Positions 6,933 through 12,836 are shown, counted from the stretch's first letter. The stretch is DNA of 16,962 nucleotides from Candidatus Omnitrophota bacterium (GCA_026387165.1 JAPLMG010000198.1:1-16962); one strand, 5' to 3'. The notes: generated by a model not told the origin, from the sequence alone. Numbers and translations: made by a program.

Positions 6933-7541
6933 GTGGGGAAGCGTTACAGTGTCATAATTTTTGACCTGGGCAACACTCTTATAAGGTTCGACCACAGTAT
7001 TTCGGCGAAGAAGTTCGCGAATCTTTTTCGTCTCGATTCCGAAGAAGTCCGCAGGCTCTTCTTTGATTCCAAGTTGACTCAGGCTTTTGAGAGAGGACAG
7101 ATATCCCCGAAAGATTTTCACGCCGGGGTCACTAAGCATCTGGGCATCGCGATACCTTTCAGGGACTTCGTCTCCATATGGAACGATATATTCTGGCTTG
7201 ACGAGGGGTCATGCGCCATCGCCAGGCGGCTCAAGAAAGATTATAAGCTCTTCCTTCTCTCCAATATAAGCAGGCTGCATTACGAATATATTGTGAAGAA
7301 ATTCGATATATTAAAGATATTTGATGAGATAATAGTCTCATTTGCCGTAGGAGCGATAAAGCCGGAGAAGCTTATATTTGAAGATGCCGTCAGGCGCGCG
7401 GGAGGAGATAAGTCGGCCGTTCTCTACATAGATGACCGGGAGGACATTATAAAGGAAGCCGCTGCCTTTGGCATAGAATCGATCAAATATGAAGGTTCGG
7501 AAAGATTAGAGAAGGATCTGAAGGAAAGAGGGGTTATTTAA
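6933..7541 (+). CDS. HAD-superfamily hydrolase (subfamily IA, YihX-like)
   Basis: The gene is predicted to encode a cytosolic phosphatase of the haloacid dehalogenase fold, 202 residues. Motif I is VIIFDLGNTL with nucleophile D11. The second Asp usually found two residues later is Gly (D-L-G-N-T), as in YihX-type sugar phosphatases. Motif II is LFLLSN, motif III has the Lys of GAIKPEK, and motif IV is VLYIDDRED. The helical C1 cap lies between motifs I and II. The start is GTG 6933, giving GKRYSVIIFDLGNT. The substrate cannot be told from sequence. A sugar phosphate or nucleotide is plausible for the family. A tandem repeat array begins right at the stop codon. Confidence 0.88.
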   Translation: MGKRYSVIIFDLGNTLIRFDHSISAKKFANLFRLDSEEVRRLFFDSKLTQAFERGQISPKDFHAGVTKHLGIAIPFRDFVSIWNDIFWLDEGSCAIARRLKKDYKLFLLSNISRLHYEYIVKKFDILKIFDEIIVSFAVGAIKPEKLIFEDAVRRAGGDKSAVLYIDDREDIIKEAAAFGIESIKYEGSERLEKDLKERGVI

Positions 7542-7710
7542 TTCTGCTTCGCCCTTCAACTAGTAATAGCCGGTAGGGCTTCGCAGGAATTGTCTATAAG
7601 GTCCTACGAAGCCATTCTGCTTCGCCCTTCAACTAGTAATAGCCGGTAGGGCTTCGCAGGAATTGTCTATAAGGTCCTACGAAGCCATTCTGCTTCGCCC
7701 TTCAACTAGT
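7541..7710. repeat. 73-bp tandem repeat (2.3 copies), family E
   Basis: The unit starts ATTCTGCTTCGCCCTTC and recurs with an exact spacing of 73 at 7541, 7614 and 7687. Two full copies and about 24 bases of a third are present. Each unit contains a hairpin: GGCTTCGCAGGA pairs with TCCTACGAAGCC with one mismatch. An inverted single copy lies 4 kb away at 11657-11728. The unit is longer and less regular than a CRISPR repeat, and there are no spacers, so it is a MITE-like or REP-like element. Confidence 0.9.
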
Positions 7711-7748
7711 TGAGCAGATGGCGGGGCTTTCGCAGAGATAAGATAATA

Positions 7749-7776
7749 TTGACGACTTCGGGTGGCATGGTAACAT
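7749..7776 (+). promoter_or_regulatory. Promoter-like site upstream of the pilin cluster
   Basis: TTGACG (7749-7754), a 16-nt spacer ending in TGG, then TAACAT (7771-7776) resembles a sigma-70 promoter with an extended -10 element. The flanks and spacer (TAATATTGAC, ACTTCGGG, ATGGTA) are nearly the same as at 10412-10440. It is the best promoter candidate for the genes starting at 7846, and transcription would begin near 7783. Confidence 0.5.
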
Positions 7777-7795
7777 TCAAGCCTGCAGCTAACTT

Positions 7796-7834
7796 AAATA
7801 GGGCACTGTCCCCTATTTTTAACCCTATTTTTAA
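7796..7834 (+). promoter_or_regulatory. Leader hairpin with two alternative 3' arms upstream of the pilin cluster
   Basis: AAATAGGG (7796-7803) can pair with CCCTATTT (7811-7818), leaving a 7-nt loop and followed by T-rich sequence. A tandem copy, CCCTATTTTTAA, occupies 7811-7822 and 7823-7834, so the same left arm could pair with either. It is terminator-like and lies between the promoter-like site and the first pilin gene. Attenuation is possible but unproven. Confidence 0.45.
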
Positions 7835-7845
7835 ATTTTAAGGCC

Positions 7846-8202
7846 ATGAAAAATACTAAAGCAGGTTTTTCTTTAATAGAAGTAATAATAGCCATTATTC
7901 TTATCGCTATCGCTGCCATAGGAGCTCTCTCCTATATTGTATATTGTAATCACTTAACCCTGCAGGTAAGCGCGCGCATAGTTGCCGCGAACTTTGCCCG
8001 CGAAACTATGGAAGGTCTTTACAAAAAAGATTACCCCGGCCTTAATGTAACCGCTGGAGATGGCCTCTCCGATCCGCTTCCCGGGGCAACCGCGTTCGGA
8101 GGCGCATTTCTCAGTCGATATTCCACAGCAACGAGGAAATATACCATTACCGATATGGGCGGCTATAAATTAATAATCGCTAAAGTGACATGGGATCAGT
8201 GA
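7846..8202 (+). CDS. Type IV minor pilin-like protein (PilV/GspI type)
   Basis: A 118-residue protein with a short class III signal, KAG, before the cleavage point G|FSLIEVIIAIILIAIAAIGALSYI. The Glu at mature position 5 is conserved, which is needed for processing by prepilin peptidase and assembly. A single hydrophobic helix of about 25 residues follows. The globular part (about 40-118) contains VSARIVAANFARETMEGL, the arrangement seen in PilV/GspI minor pilins. The pilD gene at 1751-2527 would process it. The stop is 3 bases before the next pilin start. No assembly ATPase or secretin is in the window, so the apparatus must be encoded elsewhere. Confidence 0.85.
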   Translation: MKNTKAGFSLIEVIIAIILIAIAAIGALSYIVYCNHLTLQVSARIVAANFARETMEGLYKKDYPGLNVTAGDGLSDPLPGATAFGGAFLSRYSTATRKYTITDMGGYKLIIAKVTWDQ

Positions 8203-8205
8203 TTA

Positions 8206-8706
8206 ATGAATAATAGAGGCTTAACACTCGTGGAGCTTATCATTGCGATGGTAATAAGCGGTATCATCTTTCTCGCGTTGACATGTCAGTTTGTCTCTGA
8301 GCTGACTTTCCGGACAATGATCAACAATCAGATCGCCGCCACTAATGAAGCTTCTATTGTGATGCGCCATATGACGAGGGTTCTTAGATACGCGAAACCC
8401 TTGACCATAAGCACAACCACTGCCAGCGGCTACGCCACAAGCATTATGGCTACTATAGACTATGCTGCTGCGGGCAGTAATCTGCCTGAATTCACAGCCG
8501 ATACTGTAGTAACCTACGGCCGTAAAAGCGATAATACCTTCGAATATAGTAAAGGAGGCGTGGTTGACGTTATCTCTAATCGCATAACAGCTTTTCCGGC
8601 AACGTCCTCATGGTGGGATGGCGCAGATTTAACCATACAAATTACCGCTCAACAAGGTAATAAGAGCTCTTCGCTCAATACGAAGATCCATGTTCTGGGG
8701 ACATAG
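8206..8706 (+). CDS. Type IV minor pilin-like protein (PilW/GspJ type)
   Basis: A 166-residue protein beginning MNNRG|LTLVELIIAMVISGIIFLALTCQF. This is a prepilin leader of five residues with Leu instead of Phe at mature +1 and Glu at +5. A hydrophobic helix follows, and then TNEASIVMRHMTRVLRYA, a stretch typical of PilW/GspJ-type minor pilins. The C-terminal half is a beta-rich globular domain that I cannot assign more closely. It is separated by 3 bases from the preceding pilin gene and by 12 bases from the following one, and no strong ribosome-binding site is visible. It is probably part of a tip or priming complex with its neighbours, by analogy to known minor pilin clusters. Confidence 0.83.
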   Translation: MNNRGLTLVELIIAMVISGIIFLALTCQFVSELTFRTMINNQIAATNEASIVMRHMTRVLRYAKPLTISTTTASGYATSIMATIDYAAAGSNLPEFTADTVVTYGRKSDNTFEYSKGGVVDVISNRITAFPATSSWWDGADLTIQITAQQGNKSSSLNTKIHVLGT

Positions 8707-8718
8707 TGAAAAAAATAT

Positions 8719-9675
8719 ATGATTATGAATAGAAAAGGCTTTATTCTTATTGTAGTAGTGATATTTCTGTTAGTGGCAGCCATAGCGAGTGTGGGCTTGT
8801 ATAATGCCGTCTATCTCGCAGGCAAAATGCAAGGCATAGATGAGGTCAGGCGCATAAGGAGATATTACGCAGCCTCCGCGGGTTTGAGTTACGCGAGCGT
8901 GATCCTCGCAGGTTCTATTCCCACGTCGCCGATAAGCGTAAAGACTGCTTACCCGACACTTTATAATAATCTCGGACTTGCGGGTTCGGAAGATGTAGCG
9001 ATTACAATAACCGCTCACACGGGTGGGGGATACGACGTAACATCAACATGTACTTTTTCTGCGGGGAGCATAAGCGTAACGGCTATTGTGCCTGAACCTA
9101 TCGGCGGCGGTCTCCCTAAGACGGGCCAGACCACTCAATACTCAGGAAAAGCTGATGATGGGTACTACCAAATGGGAAATCCGGTAACTCCCCGATTTAC
9201 CGCCGGCACCGGCATCGAGACAGGAACAGTAACAGATAACGCCACTGGCCTCATTTGGGAGCAAAAGACGAACGACGGCGGTATTCACGATAAGGATAAT
9301 AATTATACATGGACACAAATGTTTAATACGTTTCTAAGCGGGGCAGGAGGGCTAAATACAATCAATTTCGCCGGTCACAACGACTGGCGTATTCCAAACG
9401 TAACAGAGTTATTATCAATTGTGAGATACAGCGGATCGGCGCCTTATATAGACCCGATATTTACCACCAGCCCTTATTATACGTCTCCCGGCGGCTATTT
9501 AGCCAGCACTACTTACGACCCAGACGCCACCGCCACTGACTACATGTGGTGCGTCATCCTCATAGATGCCCCCGCTTCTCCTCCTGTCATCGGGGGCAGC
9601 GTCGTCTTCAGCCCGAAGGCGACCGGCTTCGGCGCTGTGCGTGCGGTGCGCGGCGGCGGGGGTGGACTTCATTAA
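8719..9675 (+). CDS. PilX-like pilin fused to a C-terminal DUF1566 (Lcl C-terminal-like) domain
   Basis: A 318-residue protein. The N-terminus MNRKG|FILIVVVIFLLVAAIASVGLYNAV is a prepilin leader and helix without Glu at mature +5, as in PilX/GspK minor pilins. RRYYAASAGLSYASVIL matches the PilX region. The DUF1566 domain follows a linker (PKTGQTTQYSGK) and covers about 145-318, with DNATGLIWEQKT, YTWTQMFNTFL, HNDWRIPNVTELLSIV and VRAVRGG. The usual 'YWSSTT' is here YLASTT. The last 51 codons before VRAVRGG (9484-9636) differ strongly from the paralogue and are mostly NNC codons. Such a protein would display the DUF1566 domain on a pilus or pseudopilus. A Met two codons after the chosen one could equally be the start. 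Confidence 0.82.
   Translation: MIMNRKGFILIVVVIFLLVAAIASVGLYNAVYLAGKMQGIDEVRRIRRYYAASAGLSYASVILAGSIPTSPISVKTAYPTLYNNLGLAGSEDVAITITAHTGGGYDVTSTCTFSAGSISVTAIVPEPIGGGLPKTGQTTQYSGKADDGYYQMGNPVTPRFTAGTGIETGTVTDNATGLIWEQKTNDGGIHDKDNNYTWTQMFNTFLSGAGGLNTINFAGHNDWRIPNVTELLSIVRYSGSAPYIDPIFTTSPYYTSPGGYLASTTYDPDATATDYMWCVILIDAPASPPVIGGSVVFSPKATGFGAVRAVRGGGGGLH
9484..9636 (+). other. NNC-rich hypervariable-like segment in the DUF1566 domain, first copy
   Basis: I count 31 of 51 codons ending in C here, against 10 of 51 in the stretch just upstream in the same gene. The flanks are conserved with the paralogue: CCAGCCCTTATTATACG before, and GTGCG, GCGGTGCGCGGCGGC after. This is the layout of a variable repeat of a diversity-generating retroelement. 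There is no reverse transcriptase or template repeat in the window, so the assignment is a hypothesis. Confidence 0.4.
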
Positions 9676-9689
9676 GAGGGGAGGGGATC

Positions 9690-10385
9690 ATGAAAAAGAT
9701 TATTCAAGGCCTTTTATTATTGTTCTTTTTTACAAGTAACGTCCCGTCTTTCGCGGAGGAGGTAGAGATTAGGGCTATTGTGCCTAAACCTGCCGGCGAC
9801 CTGCCCAAGACGGGCCAGACCATTCAGTACGACTCTAAACCCGACGACGGGTGGTACCAGATGGGAAATCCGGTAACTCCCCGATTTACCGCCGGCACCG
9901 GCGCCGAGGCAGGGACAGTAACAGATAACGCCACCGGCCTCATGTGGGAGCAAAAGACGGACGACGGCACTATTCACGACTATAATGATACCGCGACTAC
10001 GCCGCCGCCTGCTACTAAGTCTACGTATACATGGGCAAACGCTTTTGATGTGTTTTTAAACGGTTCTCTAAATAATCCAACTGGTAATACAGTATTAGGG
10101 CTAAATACAATCAAGTTCGCTAATCACGACGATTGGCGTATTCCAAACGCAAAAGAGTTAGAATCAATTGTGAGACACAGCGGGTCGGCGCCTTATATAG
10201 ACTCGATATTTACCACCAGCCCTTATTATACGCAGTCTAATGCCTATTGGTCCAGCACTACACGCATAGCCCTGGACACCTTCGCCTATTACGTTTATTT
10301 CTACTCAGGCACCGCGTATGTTGACCTTAAGACGTCCGCGTATTGTGTGCGAGCGGTGCGCGGCGGCAAGGGCGGGCTTCATTGA
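9690..10385 (+). CDS. Secreted DUF1566 (Lcl C-terminal-like) domain protein
   Basis: A 231-residue protein from ATG 9690, which has a good purine-rich ribosome-binding site (GAGGGGAGGGG) just upstream. A classical signal peptide, MKKIIQGLLLLFFFTSNVPSFA, is followed by EEVEIR, so the protein is probably exported. Almost all the rest (about 30-231) is a DUF1566 domain: PKTGQTIQYDSKPDDGWYQM, DNATGLMWEQKT, YTWANAFDVFL, HDDWRIPNAKELESIV, YWSSTT and VRAVRGG. It is a recent duplicate of the C-terminal half of the preceding gene. One 42-nt stretch is identical (9172-9213 and 9861-9902). It has about 60 nt of extra sequence in the middle and a different 3' region. The domain has a C-type-lectin-like fold by family knowledge, so ligand binding is possible. 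The ligand is unknown. Confidence 0.85.
   Translation: MKKIIQGLLLLFFFTSNVPSFAEEVEIRAIVPKPAGDLPKTGQTIQYDSKPDDGWYQMGNPVTPRFTAGTGAEAGTVTDNATGLMWEQKTDDGTIHDYNDTATTPPPATKSTYTWANAFDVFLNGSLNNPTGNTVLGLNTIKFANHDDWRIPNAKELESIVRHSGSAPYIDSIFTTSPYYTQSNAYWSSTTRIALDTFAYYVYFYSGTAYVDLKTSAYCVRAVRGGKGGLH
10233..10346 (+). other. NNC-enriched variable-like segment in the DUF1566 domain, second copy
   Basis: This is the counterpart of 9484-9636 in the paralogue, 38 codons of which I count 16 as NNC. The proteins on both sides are nearly identical between the two genes, while this stretch differs in length and almost every residue. It is therefore the fastest-changing part of the duplicated domain. Confidence 0.38.
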
Positions 10386-10411
10386 TTTTTTTACACTTTT
10401 TAAATTTAATA

Positions 10412-10440
10412 TTGACAACTTCGGGCCGGTATGGTATCAT
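10412..10440 (+). promoter_or_regulatory. Promoter-like site upstream of the rplM leader
   Basis: TTGACA (10412-10417), a 17-nt spacer ending in TGG, then TATCAT (10435-10440) is a near-consensus sigma-70 promoter with an extended -10 element. It shares its spacer words with the site at 7749-7776. A terminator hairpin begins 3 bases after the -10 box, so any transcript starting here would be very short unless the terminator is read through. Confidence 0.5.
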
Positions 10441-10442
10441 CT

Positions 10443-10472
10443 ACCGCCTCTTAAGTAAGAGGCGGTTTTTTT
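10443..10472 (+). terminator. Rho-independent terminator after the DUF1566 gene
   Basis: ACCGCCTCTT (10443-10452) pairs perfectly with AAGAGGCGGT (10457-10466) around the 4-nt loop AAGT, followed by a run of seven T. It most simply ends the pilin/DUF1566 transcription unit before rplM. Directly behind it TTGTTTGCC (10471-10479) can pair with GGCAAACAA (10493-10501). Confidence 0.85.
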
Positions 10473-10574
10473 GTTTGCCTTTGTTTGATTGCGGCAAACA
10501 ATCCGCCGAAGCATCGGGTCTATTGACAGTTGATTGCGAAGGCGGATGTACATTGGTTTGAAGAGATAATATGA

Positions 10575-10675
10575 ACCCCGCCCATTCTTACACAGAGTGT
10601 CAGTTTTGTGGCGAGGTATAACCAAGATTAATGGTTAAATAGATCTTATGTATATAAGAAAGGAATGGGCGGGGT
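10575..10675 (+). promoter_or_regulatory. Candidate ribosomal-protein L13 leader (autoregulatory structure)
   Basis: The sequence ACCCCGCCCATTC (10575-10587) pairs without mismatch with GAATGGGCGGGGT (10663-10675), and the stem can extend by a G-U and an A-U pair. The 3' arm covers part of the Shine-Dalgarno AGGA and both possible rplM start codons. Inside lie ACAC-AGA-GTGT (10590-10600) and TAACCA...TGGTTA (10619-10637), so the leader would fold as a multibranch structure. Known L13 leaders of other phyla regulate rplM-rpsI by feedback. A TTGACA at 10523-10528 with a weak -10 could drive it. Confidence 0.5.
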
Positions 10676-11114
10676 GAAGAACAGCTCGAGAACGTATCTA
10701 ATTCCGGAGAAAGATATAAAAAAGGCATGGCTCCTTGTCGATGCCAAGGATAAGGTCCTGGGCCGGCTTGCGTGCAAAGTGGCCACCGTGCTCATGGGCA
10801 AGAACAAGGTCATATATTCGCCTCACCAGGATACCGGGGACGAAGTAATAGTTATCAACGCAAGCAAGATTAAGATCACCGGAAATAAGAATGCCGACAA
10901 GGTATATAAAAGGTATACGGCTTATCCGGGCGGGCTGCATCTCGAGACGCTCGAAGTTAAGATGAAGAAAAACCCGGGGCACGTTATAAGGCACGCGGTT
11001 AAGGGTATGCTGCCCAAGAGCAAGCTTGGCGCAAAGCTGCTTAAGAAGCTCAAGGTTTATGTCGATGAGAACCATCCGCATAAAGCCCAGAGCCCGAAGC
11101 CGTTAACAGTTTAA
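10674..11114 (+). CDS. rplM: 50S ribosomal protein L13
   Basis: L13 is an early-assembly protein of the large ribosomal subunit. The protein has 146 residues from GTG 10674, which lies 9 nt after AGGA. ATG 10665 would add three residues but sits directly against the AGGA, so the GTG looks better, and this stays uncertain. The sequence matches the family throughout: WLLVDAKDKVLGRLA, YSPHQDTGDEVIVINA, KITGNK, KVYKRYTAYPGG, VKGMLPKSKLG and LKVYVDENHPHKAQSP. The start region lies in the 3' arm of a long hairpin. rpsI follows after a repeat-filled gap of 83 nt, the usual L13-S9 pairing. Confidence 0.96.
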   Translation: MKNSSRTYLIPEKDIKKAWLLVDAKDKVLGRLACKVATVLMGKNKVIYSPHQDTGDEVIVINASKIKITGNKNADKVYKRYTAYPGGLHLETLEVKMKKNPGHVIRHAVKGMLPKSKLGAKLLKKLKVYVDENHPHKAQSPKPLTV

Positions 11115-11117
11115 TAT

Positions 11118-11180
11118 GACCCTTCGGCAGGTTCAGGGTATCCTGAGCAAGGCCGCCAAAGGCGGCCGCGTCGAAGGATG
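11118..11180. repeat. Palindromic repeat, family D, with a nested GGCCGCC hairpin
   Basis: The rplM-rpsI gap holds GACCCTTCGGCAGGTTCAGGG followed by ATCCTGAGC and GTCGAAGGAT, the same words as at 6601-6650. A second perfect hairpin, GGCCGCC-AAA-GGCGGCC (11151-11167), sits inside the second half. The element ends just before the rpsI ribosome-binding site AGGAG (11181-11185). Confidence 0.85.
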
Positions 11181-11197
11181 AGGAGCATGTAAAGATA

Positions 11198-11513
11198 ATG
11201 TCAGAGAAAGTCCAGTATATTGCGACAGGTAGGCGTAAGAAGTCGATCGCGCGGGTAAGGATGCTCGAGGGCGGCGGAGTGATCACCGTTAATAAGAGGC
11301 CGTTCATCGAATATTTTAACCGCGAGAGCCACCGCCTGGTCATTATGCAGACCATGGAGCTTGTTAAGCTGACGAAGAAATATGAAAATTCAGGAGAGCC
11401 TGAAGAGCCCCCTTAAAAAGGCTAAGTTCTTGACCCGCGATCCGCGCGCCAGAGAGCGTAAGAAATACGGCCGGAAGCGTGCAAGAAGGAGATTCCAGTT
11501 TACTAAGAGGTAG
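11198..11513 (+). pseudogene. rpsI: 30S ribosomal protein S9 gene with an internal deletion and frameshift
   Basis: The N-terminal part (MSEKVQYIATGRRKKSIARVRMLEGGG to TMELVKLTKKYE) is typical S9 and starts at ATG 11198. That frame stops at 11414-11416 after unrelated residues. A second frame, from about 11382, encodes the S9 C-terminus (ESLKSPLKKAKFLTRDPRAR and RKRARRRFQFTKR) and ends at 11511-11513. About 28 residues expected between them are missing, including the GGGxSGQAxAxRHGIxRAL signature. The frames imply a loss of about 83 nt (a length of the form 3n+2). The conserved KR C-terminus, which reaches the ribosomal P site, is present in the DNA but out of frame. A collapsed assembly error is a real alternative to a genuine deletion. 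Confidence 0.88.
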
Positions 11514-11534
11514 AAAAGGCCTCGACGGAAAATA

Positions 11535-11587
11535 AAAACCTATCTTGTCAACGCCGACGATATTTTAGTTGACAGGATAGGTTTTTT
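11535..11587 (+). terminator. Rho-independent terminator after rpsI
   Basis: AAACCTATCTTGTCAAC (11536-11552) pairs with GTTGACAGGATAGGTTT (11568-11584), 17 bp with a single T-G pair, around a 15-nt loop. A run of six T (11582-11587) follows. This ends the rplM-rpsI unit. Between here and the repeat at 11657 I see no gene or other signal. Confidence 0.93.
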
Positions 11588-11656
11588 AATTTAACATAAG
11601 GGTTCGAGTCCGACGGGAGGGTCTACTTCGCCAATCAAATTTTAAAGTTTTGGTAT

Positions 11657-11728
11657 GGCTTCGTAGGACCTTATAGATAATTCCTGCGAAGCCCTACCGG
11701 CTATTGATAATTGAAGGGCGAAGCAGAA
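11657..11728. repeat. Inverted single copy of the family E element, next to the argC ribosome-binding site
   Basis: This is the reverse complement of the 73-bp unit at 7541-7710, with a few changes (GATAATT for GACAATT, and TATTGATAATTG for TATTACTAGTTG). It keeps the internal hairpin GGCTTCGTAGGA...TCCTGCGAAGCC. The element ends where the argC Shine-Dalgarno AGGAGG begins. Confidence 0.9.
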
Positions 11729-11742
11729 GGAGGGGCTAATTT

Positions 11743-12756
11743 ATGATCAAAGTTGGAGTGGTCGGCGCTACGGGCTATGCCGGCGAAGAAGTAATAAAGA
11801 TCTTGATAAATCATAAGAGCGTCGAGATAACCGAGCTCTCGGCGGTGATAGAAATAGAGGAGCCGATATCTTCGATATTTCCGGCGTTTAAAGGCAGATG
11901 TGACCTGATCTGCCGCAAGCCGAGGCCTGAGGCAATGGCAAAAAATGTCGACCTCATATTCCTGGCGCTTCCGCACAAGATCTCCATGGAGATAGCGCCC
12001 GCATTTTTGAATGCGGGAAAGATAGTAGTGGATCTGAGCGCGGATTACCGGCTTGACCCTGACGTATATAAGGTATGGTATGGCATTGAGCATAAAGATA
12101 AAGGGAATCTGACGAAAGCGGTATACGGATTACCGGAACTGTATCACGACGAGATTAAAAAAGCAAAATTGGTAGCTAACCCCGGCTGTTATCCGACGAG
12201 CGCTATCCTGGGCGTAGCGCCCGCGGTAAAGGAAAAGCTAATAGACGATAGCTCCGTTATTATAGATTCGAAGAGCGGCGTGACCGGCGCCGGCAGAAAG
12301 CCGGACCTTGCGCTCAGTTTTAGCGAGGTGAACGAGAATCTGAAAGCTTATAAGGTCAACGAGCACCAGCCTAAGCCGGAGATCAATAAGATATTGTCGC
12401 AGGTTGCGGGAACAAAGATAGATGTTGTCTTCACCCCGCATCTTATTCCGATAAACAGGGGGATGCTCTCGACCATATATATGAAGTTAACAAAGAATCT
12501 CGATACGAAGGGCGCCATTGACATATATAAAAAATTCTACAAGGGAAAGCCGTTCGTAAGGATATACGACGAAGGCAAGCTCCCGCAGGTAAGGGATGTA
12601 GTCTTGTCGAACTATTGCGATATAGGGCTTAAAGTGACCGGGAAGACCCTGATAGTCATCGCGTGCATCGATAATCTTAAAAAAGGCGCCGCGGGCCAGG
12701 CGGTACAGAATATGAATATCATGTCCGGATTTAGTGAGACGGAAGGATTATTATAA
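11743..12756 (+). CDS. argC: N-acetyl-gamma-glutamyl-phosphate reductase
   Basis: ArgC reduces N-acetylglutamyl phosphate to the semialdehyde with NADPH, the third step of arginine synthesis. The protein has 337 residues. It shows the Rossmann loop GVVGATGYAGEE (5-16), DLSADYRLDPDVYKVWYG, the active-site NPGCYPTS with the catalytic Cys149, KSGVTGAGRKP, EHQPKPEI (with the conserved His) and HLIPINRGMLSTIYMKL. AGGAGGGG lies about 7 nt before ATG 11743. It is the first gene of the argC-J-B-D-F order. No arginine-repressor operator is evident upstream, where the space is taken by a repeat. Confidence 0.97.
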   Translation: MIKVGVVGATGYAGEEVIKILINHKSVEITELSAVIEIEEPISSIFPAFKGRCDLICRKPRPEAMAKNVDLIFLALPHKISMEIAPAFLNAGKIVVDLSADYRLDPDVYKVWYGIEHKDKGNLTKAVYGLPELYHDEIKKAKLVANPGCYPTSAILGVAPAVKEKLIDDSSVIIDSKSGVTGAGRKPDLALSFSEVNENLKAYKVNEHQPKPEINKILSQVAGTKIDVVFTPHLIPINRGMLSTIYMKLTKNLDTKGAIDIYKKFYKGKPFVRIYDEGKLPQVRDVVLSNYCDIGLKVTGKTLIVIACIDNLKKGAAGQAVQNMNIMSGFSETEGLL

Positions 12757-12836
12757 GAGTTTATTGTGTTAATAGCGTTTGTTGTGTTTATAGCGTTAAC
12801 TCAATAAACGCAAAAAGCTCAATAAACGCGACAAAC
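12757..12836. repeat. Palindromic intergenic repeat, family C, second copy
   Basis: The argC-argJ gap contains TTTATTGTGTTAATAGCGTTT and GTTGTGTTTATAGCG in one orientation, then TCAATAAACGC twice in the other, around TTAAC. It is the same family as 2528-2611. It reaches to within a few bases of the argJ ribosome-binding site. Confidence 0.75.

Noticed and set aside
7541..7710. CRISPR array
   Set aside because: The repeats are contiguous 73-bp units with no unique spacers, and there are no cas genes.
9546..9689. 48 extra N-terminal codons of the secreted DUF1566 protein
   Set aside because: They overlap the 3' end of the preceding gene in another frame, and ATG 9690 starts a clear signal peptide behind a strong ribosome-binding site.
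11600..11633. tRNA-like 3' end (GGTTCGAGTCC followed by CCA)
   Set aside because: The spacing from the T-loop words to CCA is about 8 bases too long, the T stem does not pair, and the region upstream is the rpsI terminator. It is at most a chance match or a fragment.
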